Below are positions 1 through 5,085 of a stretch of 5,085 nt of DNA, one piece after another. A program made the position numbers and the translations under genes. Numbering within the stretch: position 1 is the stretch's first letter; the number at the start of each line of letters is the position of its first letter. The stretch is from an uncultured Gemella sp. (GTDB lineage: Bacteria; Bacillota; Bacilli; Staphylococcales; Gemellaceae): NCBI GenBank assembly GCA_927911695.1, contig CAKMQO010000244.1, positions 1 to 5,085 on the forward strand, written 5' to 3'. The notes below the pieces were generated by a model. It worked only from the letters and a program-made list of their open reading frames with translations. It was not told the DNA's origin and did not search any database.

Positions 1-221
1 AAAACAAGCAACTGCTGCTATCGAAGCATTCGTAGAAACAGTTGAAGAAACTTTAGCTAAAGGTGAAAAAATCCAAATTATCGGATTTGGTAACTTTGAA
101 GTTAGAGAAAGAGCTGCTCGTAAAAGGACGTAACCCTCAAACTAACGAAGTTATCGAAATCGCTGCAAGCAAAGTTCCTGCTTTCAAAGCTGGTAAAGCT
201 CTTAAAGACGCAGTTAAATAA
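1..221 (+). CDS. hup: DNA-binding protein HU, 5'-partial and apparently frameshifted
   Basis: This is the C-terminal four-fifths of a histone-like HU protein, which bends and compacts DNA as a dimer in the nucleoid. From base 2 the frame reads [20 protein letters not shown], then the hallmark [14 protein letters not shown], and then stops at TAA 131-133. In the +1 frame from base 126 the protein continues as [20 protein letters not shown] and ends DAVK with TAA at 219-221. Removing one A from the run 122-125 joins the two parts into a normal HU; 72 residues are visible, so about 18 N-terminal residues lie outside the window, giving the usual 90. Codons are C-rich at third positions (AAC, ATC, TTC), as in highly expressed genes. 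Because HU is generally essential in Firmicutes and both halves are perfectly conserved, a homopolymer sequencing error or very recent mutation is more likely than old decay. Family identity is certain; the state of the gene is not. Confidence 0.9.
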
Positions 222-235
222 TAACAATTTAATTC

Positions 236-270
236 AAAAAGAGGAGTTACTACTAGTAGCTCTTTTTTTT
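236..270 (+). terminator. Rho-independent terminator after the HU gene
   Basis: The stem GAGTTACT (244-251) pairs with AGTAGCTC (255-262), with one T-G wobble and loop ACT. It is followed by eight T residues (263-270), and A-rich sequence 5' of the stem (236-243) can pair with that T-tract. The hairpin lies 23 bases after the HU stop and only 9 bases before the folE Shine-Dalgarno sequence. Confidence 0.85.
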
Positions 271-279
271 ATAAAAAAT

Positions 280-293
280 GGAGGATAGTTTTG
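280..293 (+). promoter_or_regulatory. Shine-Dalgarno and TTG start of folE
   Basis: GGAGG at 280-284 is spaced 6 bases from TTG at 291-293. No ATG in the folE frame lies nearer than the interior of the conserved protein, so this ribosome site decides the start. Confidence 0.8.
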
Positions 294-851
294 AAAAATA
301 AAGAACAATCACAAGAACTTATAAAAACATTATTAGAAAATATTGGAGAAGATACATCGAGAGCTGGATTATTAGATACACCAAAAAGATGTGTAAAAAT
401 GTATGAAGAGTTATTATCTAAAACAAATGTTGATCCGAAAGAGGAAATCAATACATTTTTTGAATCAGATAATGATGAACCTATTTTAGTAAAGGATATT
501 CAGTTCTATTCTCTATGTGAACATCACATGCTACCTTTTTATGGAGTTTGTCACATAGCTTATGTACCAAATAATAAGAAGATTACAGGGCTTAGTAAAT
601 TAGCCCGCCTTGTAGAAAGTGCTAGTCGTAGACTTCAAATTCAAGAAGATATGACACTAATGCTTGTTAATGCAATAGAAGAGCAATTACAACCAAAAGG
701 TGTTTATGTAATTATAGAAGCTGAACATATGTGTATGGCAATGCGTGGAATCAAAAAAATTGGTTCTAAAACAGTTACAAGTAAGAAAACTGGTATTTTC
801 TTAGAAGATACAGAATTAGTTAAGGACATTCAATATAAAATTAAGTTATAG
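291..851 (+). CDS. folE: GTP cyclohydrolase I (FolE / MtrA)
   Basis: The enzyme converts GTP to 7,8-dihydroneopterin triphosphate plus formate, the first step of folate synthesis, in the cytoplasm. The protein is 186 residues, close to the usual length for bacterial type I enzymes. The diagnostic block SLCEHHMLPFYG is at 74-85, with zinc ligands Cys76 and His79; the third zinc ligand Cys148 and catalytic-region His146 are in EHMCMAMRG (145-153). The substrate-binding stretch RRLQIQE is at 113-119; the residue after QE is Asp120 where the family usually has Arg or Asn. The start is TTG, chosen because GGAGG (280-284) lies 6 bases upstream and the nearby ATG at 278 opens only a seven-codon frame. 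It is followed after 18 bases by the mtrB-like gene, the same pairing as the B. subtilis mtrAB operon. No promoter is evident between the upstream terminator and the start. Confidence 0.96.
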   Translation: MKNKEQSQELIKTLLENIGEDTSRAGLLDTPKRCVKMYEELLSKTNVDPKEEINTFFESDNDEPILVKDIQFYSLCEHHMLPFYGVCHIAYVPNNKKITGLSKLARLVESASRRLQIQEDMTLMLVNAIEEQLQPKGVYVIIEAEHMCMAMRGIKKIGSKTVTSKKTGIFLEDTELVKDIQYKIKL

Positions 852-869
852 TATTAATAGGAGTAGATT

Positions 870-1073
870 ATGAAAGAAAGTAGTTATATTATTATTAGAG
901 CTGAAGTTGATAATGTAAAAGTAATTACGAAAAAGACGAATAATGAAGAAGCTTTAGAAATATTAAATAAGGGAGAAGTTATAATTCTAAATATTTTTGA
1001 TAATATCGTAAACTTTAAAGTACAAGGAAGAGCAAGAATAGTATCAAATTTAGATCAAGTAATTTCAGAATAA
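870..1073 (+). CDS. mtrB: TRAP/MtrB-like protein (trp RNA-binding attenuation protein homologue)
   Basis: This 67-residue protein aligns with B. subtilis TRAP, an 11-subunit ring that binds tryptophan and (G/U)AG-repeat RNA. Shared features are the first strands (YIIIRAEVDNVKVI against FVVIKAVEDGVNVI), the exact core KGEVII (residues 34-39 here) and a gap-free match through FKVQGRARI to the C-terminal end. The neighbouring folE supports the call, since mtrA-mtrB is a known operon. Several functional residues differ: the tryptophan-contacting BC loop is about three residues shorter and lacks the LTRGTDT sequence, the DE loop TEHTS is FDNIV, and of the RNA-binding residues Lys37, Lys56 and Arg58 only Lys56 is kept (Lys50 here), the others being Ile31 and Gln52. 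I infer that the fold is kept but tryptophan-dependent attenuation probably is not. The B. subtilis sequence is quoted from memory. AGGAG (859-863) sits 6 bases before the ATG. Confidence 0.75.
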   Translation: MKESSYIIIRAEVDNVKVITKKTNNEEALEILNKGEVIILNIFDNIVNFKVQGRARIVSNLDQVISE

Positions 1074-1106
1074 AAAAGTTCGCAGTAATTTTTCTGCGAA
1101 CTTTTT
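1073..1106. terminator. Bidirectional terminator between mtrB and the flavoprotein gene
   Basis: A perfect 13-bp stem is formed by 1073-1085 (A-run then GTTCGCAG) and 1094-1106 (CTGCGAAC then T-run), with an 8-base loop. It starts at the mtrB stop codon and ends 9 bases from the stop of the convergent minus-strand gene. A-tracts and T-tracts on both sides let it terminate transcription in both directions. Confidence 0.92.
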
Positions 1107-1115
1107 ATTGTTTTA

Positions 1116-2477
1116 CTAAAATAGTAATTTGTCTGCTCCACCTAATTTGTAGTCTAGAGCTGCCATAGCTAATACGTTAATGAAGTGCCATGGACGGTCG
1201 AATTCTGGTTGGAAGAATATATCAGCAAGCGCTAATTGTTCTAATGTCCATTCAGATGCGATAGCTATAGATAAAGCTGCGATAGCGCTAGATACGTCAT
1301 GTTTAGACATAAATTGAGCTCCTAGAACTCTGTGCGTATCTTCGTCGAAGTAGATCTTCATGTGAACTAGATTGTTTTCTTTTCTCATGAAATCAGGATA
1401 AATTCTTTCCTCTACATATTTAGAAGCTACTTTACCATCATATAGACCTACACCATTTTGAGATAATCCAGTACTTACGAATTTGTAATCAAAGAATGAT
1501 AATGCTGAAGTACCGTTTACTGCAGGCATTTTAGTTTTAGTACCCATAGCGTTTAATGCAGCAACTACACCTTGACGGCGAGCTAGAGTAGCAAGAGCTA
1601 TTGGTAATTCTCCACGAGTTGGAGCGTATGGAAGAAGAGTTGAATCTCCTCCAGCGTAAACGTCTTTTGCAGATGTTTCTAAGTATTCGTTAGTAACAAC
1701 AAAACCACGTTCTGTCATTTCTAATTCTCCATTTAACCAAGATGCATCTGGACGAACACCAACAGAAACGATAACTGTATCTGCTTCGTATTCACCTTTG
1801 TCTGTTACTACAGCTGTAACTTTTCCATTTTCACCTTTGAATGAAAGAACTTTTTCTCCACCACGAACTTTAAGGTTGTGTTTAGCACCTTCTTCAGTAA
1901 GAATATCAGTAAGTTCTTGGTCTAGGTAAGTGTTTAAGATTCTTGGAGCAAAGTCAACAACAGTTACGTCGATACCGTGTTTAGCATAAGATTCTGCTAC
2001 TTCAAGACCGATGTATCCACCACCAACTACTACTGCTTTTTTACTGTTTTGCATACAATCGTATACAGCTTGAGTATCTTCAGGGCCACGGAAAGTGTGG
2101 ATGTTTTCTAATTCAATTCCTTCGAATGGAGGTTTAATTGCTGCTCCACCAGGACTTAATAATAATTTATCGTAACTTTGTTTTTCTTCACCATCAGCTG
2201 TTTTAACAACAACGTATTTTTCTTTTGAATTTAATCCTACAATATCGCTGTTACAGTGGATATTAATACCTTGAGAACGGTAAGATTCCTCTGTTGCAAA
2301 GTGTAGTTCAGATAATGCTTTAGATGTCCCATCTAAATAAGATTGGCTACCTCAACCCATAAATGAAGCCCCAGCGCCTCTTTCATATAAGTGAATTTCA
2401 GCATTAGGCTCGTTTTTTAAAATAGTTTGAACAGCTTCGTACCCGAAGTGTGATGTTCCAACAACTACGTATTTCAT
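1116..2477 (-). CDS. NADH peroxidase/NADH oxidase family flavoprotein with in-frame UGA at the active-site codon 42 (candidate selenoprotein)
   Basis: This is an FAD- and NADH-dependent enzyme of the Npx/Nox/CoA-disulfide reductase family, which reduces H2O2 or O2 through one redox-active cysteine in the cytoplasm. Starting at ATG 2477-2475, with AGGAGG 7 bases upstream, the frame has 453 sense positions (Npx has about 447) and ends in TAG. The FAD-binding N-terminus is VVVGTSHFGYEAV, with His10 matching the catalytic His10 of Npx. The active-site segment reads ASFMG-UGA-GSQSYLDG, where enterococcal Npx has ISFLSCGMQLYLEG, so the UGA replaces Cys42. The NADH-binding motif VVVGGGYIGLE is at 149-159, the second FAD motif DVYAGGDST at 272-280, and the dimer-interface block FFQPEFDRPW is near the C-terminus. 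Similarity around His10 favours NADH peroxidase (npr) over oxidase. Translation from Met142 alone would lack the FAD domain and would not work. There are no other stops or frameshifts. The UGA may encode selenocysteine, or be a nonsense mutation or error. Confidence 0.85.
2319..2337 (-). promoter_or_regulatory. SECIS-like hairpin just downstream of the in-frame UGA
   Basis: On the minus strand TTTAGATG-GGA-CATCTAAA forms a perfect 8-bp stem with a 3-base loop. It begins 14 bases after the UGA (2354-2352), and the first loop base is separated from the UGA by 22 bases. The general bacterial SECIS rule asks for a stem-loop with a G among the first two loop bases at roughly 16-37 bases from UGA, and this hairpin satisfies it. 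It has no bulged U like that of E. coli fdhF, so the evidence is suggestive only. Confidence 0.5.
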
Positions 2478-2551
2478 ATATTTTCCTCCTAATAATATTA
2501 TTTATAATGTTTGAATTTTTCCCGTATAATTACTATTTTTTGATTATACAA

Positions 2552-2576
2552 ATAGCATTATAACATATATTGCTAT
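2552..2576. promoter_or_regulatory. 25-bp near-perfect palindrome, possible operator
   Basis: ATAGCATTATA (2552-2562) and TATATTGCTAT (2566-2576) flank the centre ACA, and 10 of the 11 arm positions pair, with one T-T mismatch. The left arm contains the best -10 element for the minus-strand flavoprotein gene. It does not match the Rex, PerR, CtsR or HrcA consensus as I know them, so the protein that may bind it is unknown. Confidence 0.5.
2557..2565 (-). promoter_or_regulatory. Probable extended -10 promoter of the flavoprotein gene
   Basis: On the minus strand TGTTATAAT gives a perfect TATAAT (2562-2557) preceded by the extended -10 TG. The -35 position (2585-2580, TTTTAT) is poor. Transcription would begin near 2550, leaving a leader of about 70 bases. 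Another TATAAT at 2548-2543 is an alternative. Confidence 0.5.
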
Positions 2577-2733
2577 AATATAAAAATAATATGCACCAGA
2601 AAATTGATAAAAATAGCGTTGTTATCGCTTTATTTTTTGTATTATTATACATATAATTATATTGATTTATGTCATATATTTAACATGGTGAATAATATGG
2701 TCAGTTTATATTATTTGGAAATAATTATTTTGA

Positions 2734-2750
2734 TTTGACTTTTTTTGACT
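2734..2750. promoter_or_regulatory. CtsR operator of groESL
   Basis: TTTGACT-TTT-TTTGACT is a direct heptamer repeat with a 3-base spacer. Its complement AGTCAAA-AAA-AGTCAAA fits the CtsR consensus RGTCAAANANRGTCAAA at every position. It overlaps the -35 element and the spacer of the groES promoter, the usual arrangement for repression by CtsR that is lifted on heat or protein stress. Confidence 0.85.
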
Positions 2751-2763
2751 TTTGTTTTATTAT
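2735..2763 (+). promoter_or_regulatory. Sigma-A promoter of groES-groEL
   Basis: TTGACT (2735-2740) and TATTAT (2758-2763) are separated by exactly 17 bases. The expected start near 2770 leaves a leader of about 48 bases before groES. The CtsR repeat covers the -35 half. Confidence 0.8.
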
Positions 2764-2817
2764 ATATTTCAGTAGATAAAGAAAAATACAGAAAAAAATT
2801 TTTAAGAGGTTATTAAT

Positions 2818-4706
<1,889 letters not shown>

Positions 4707-4711
4707 AATTA

Positions 4712-4745
4712 ATAGCTAAAACAAATAATTTGAATAATTGGCTAT
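4712..4745 (+). other. Imperfect stem-loop after groEL, weak terminator or processing site at most
   Basis: ATAGCTAA (4712-4719) can pair with TTGGCTAT (4738-4745) with one T-G wobble around an 18-base loop. No T-tract follows, so it does not qualify as a standard rho-independent terminator, and no better one is seen before trxA. Confidence 0.3.
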
Positions 4746-4758
4746 GATATTATAAAAT
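4730..4758 (+). promoter_or_regulatory. Possible trxA promoter
   Basis: TTGAAT (4730-4735) and TAAAAT (4753-4758) are 17 bases apart. An overlapping extended -10, TGATATTAT (4745-4753), is an alternative. Either would give trxA its own transcript besides read-through from groEL. Confidence 0.4.
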
Positions 4759-4789
4759 AAATTCATAAGTATTAAAGGAGACAGAAACA

Positions 4790-5085
4790 ATGAGAGAAAT
4801 CACAGATAAAGAATTTTTTGAATTATCAAAAACTGATAGTGTAAAAGTATTTGACTTTTGGGCACCATGGTGTGGTCCATGTAAAATGTTAGCACCAGTA
4901 TTAGAAGAAGTTTCTAACGAATTAACTAACATTGAATTTTACAAAGTTAATGTTGATGAAAATCAAGAAGCAGCTGGAGAATATGGAATTATGTCAATTC
5001 CAACTTTACTAATTATGAAAAATGGTGAAGTATTAGAAGAAAAAACTGGATATCAACCAAAAGAAGCGTTAGTAGAATTATTATC
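4790..5085 (+). CDS. trxA: Thioredoxin, 3'-partial
   Basis: Thioredoxin is a small cytoplasmic dithiol protein that reduces protein disulfides and receives electrons from thioredoxin reductase. The first 98 residues are visible and the frame runs off the window; family members are about 103-108 residues, so only the last few are missing. The active site WAPWCGPCK is at 24-32, with redox cysteines Cys28 and Cys31. The buried Asp22 in FDFW and the cis-proline Pro71 in SIPTL are both present, followed by the KNGEVLEEKTGY strand-turn. All residues needed for activity are there. AAAGGAG (4774-4780) lies 9 bases before the ATG. It is 83 bases downstream of groEL on the same strand. Confidence 0.97.
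   Translation, partial: MREITDKEFFELSKTDSVKVFDFWAPWCGPCKMLAPVLEEVSNELTNIEFYKVNVDENQEAAGEYGIMSIPTLLIMKNGEVLEEKTGYQPKEALVELL

Larger units (their letters stand above)
2478..2817. other. AT-rich divergent intergenic region between the flavoprotein gene and groES
   Basis: These 340 bases hold no gene that I can support. They contain the flavoprotein ribosome site (AGGAGG on the minus strand, 2490-2485), a 25-bp palindrome with a probable minus-strand promoter, a weak hairpin at 2609-2638 (AAAAATAGCG against CGCT-TT-ATTTTT, with a 2-base bulge), a 12-bp AT palindrome at 2651-2662, and the groESL promoter with a CtsR box. No CIRCE element (TTAGCACTC-N9-GAGTGCTAA) is present. Confidence 0.85.

Noticed and set aside
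849..866. TAG-GAG-TAG triplets before mtrB as a TRAP binding site
   Set aside because: The triplets are directly adjacent or 6 bases apart rather than spaced by 2-3 bases, are too few for a TRAP ring, and are explained by the stop codon and Shine-Dalgarno sequence.
1116..2054. A 312-residue reading frame starting at an internal ATG as an independent gene
   Set aside because: It is the C-terminal part of the 453-codon flavoprotein; the same frame continues upstream to ATG 2477 with a strong ribosome site, and position 2054 has no Shine-Dalgarno sequence and lacks the FAD-binding domain.
2352..2354. TGA read as tryptophan under a mycoplasma-type code
   Set aside because: All Trp codons recognised in groEL, trxA and the rest of the flavoprotein are TGG, and the family has cysteine, not tryptophan, at this position.
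2609..2638. Hairpin with a T-run as a terminator in the divergent region
   Set aside because: Only four G/C-containing pairs, a bulge and an AT-only lower stem; no gene ends upstream of it, so there is nothing to terminate unless an unseen short RNA exists.
2651..2662. 12-bp palindrome ATATAATTATAT
   Set aside because: It is pure A/T in a very AT-rich spacer, so symmetry of this length is easily accidental.

Overview
The window is AT-rich DNA from a low-GC Gram-positive bacterium (Firmicutes). All six complete or partial genes with a visible start have a good Shine-Dalgarno sequence. The order HU, then folE, then an mtrB-like gene matches the hbs-mtrA(folE)-mtrB order of Bacillus subtilis. 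The groES-groEL operon has a CtsR-type operator. The protein sequences look most like a Gemella-type organism to me, but that is an impression from memory, not a database result. Every Trp codon in the readable frames is TGG and glycines are GGN, so a recoded genetic code is unlikely.

Layout. Positions 1-221 hold the 3' part of the HU gene, which is broken by one extra A in an A-run near 122-125. A terminator (244-270) follows. Next come folE (291-851, TTG start; GTP cyclohydrolase I) and a 67-residue TRAP/MtrB-like gene (870-1073), 18 bases apart. A 13-bp perfect hairpin (1073-1106) separates them from a convergent gene on the minus strand (2477-1116). That gene encodes a 453-codon NADH peroxidase/NADH oxidase-type flavoprotein. 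A 340-base AT-rich divergent region (2478-2817) carries a near-perfect 25-bp palindrome over the probable minus-strand promoter and, nearer groES, a sigma-A promoter overlapped by a CtsR box. Then come groES (2818-3093), groEL (3102-4706) and the start of trxA (4790 to the window edge).

The most interesting signal is in the flavoprotein gene. Its frame is open over its full length except for one TGA, and that TGA is codon 42, exactly where this family has its redox-active cysteine (Cys42 of enterococcal NADH peroxidase). Starting 14 bases after the TGA there is a perfect 8-bp hairpin with a GGA loop, which fits the loose published rule for bacterial SECIS elements. The gene is therefore a candidate for a selenocysteine-containing NADH peroxidase/oxidase. 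The main competing explanations are a nonsense mutation or a sequence error. The HU frameshift in the same window makes those worth taking seriously.

A second point of interest is the MtrB-like protein. It keeps the TRAP core but has lost most of the known tryptophan-binding loops and two of the three RNA-binding KKR residues. Functionally the window combines a nucleoid protein, folate synthesis, redox and peroxide handling (flavoprotein, thioredoxin) and protein folding (GroESL).
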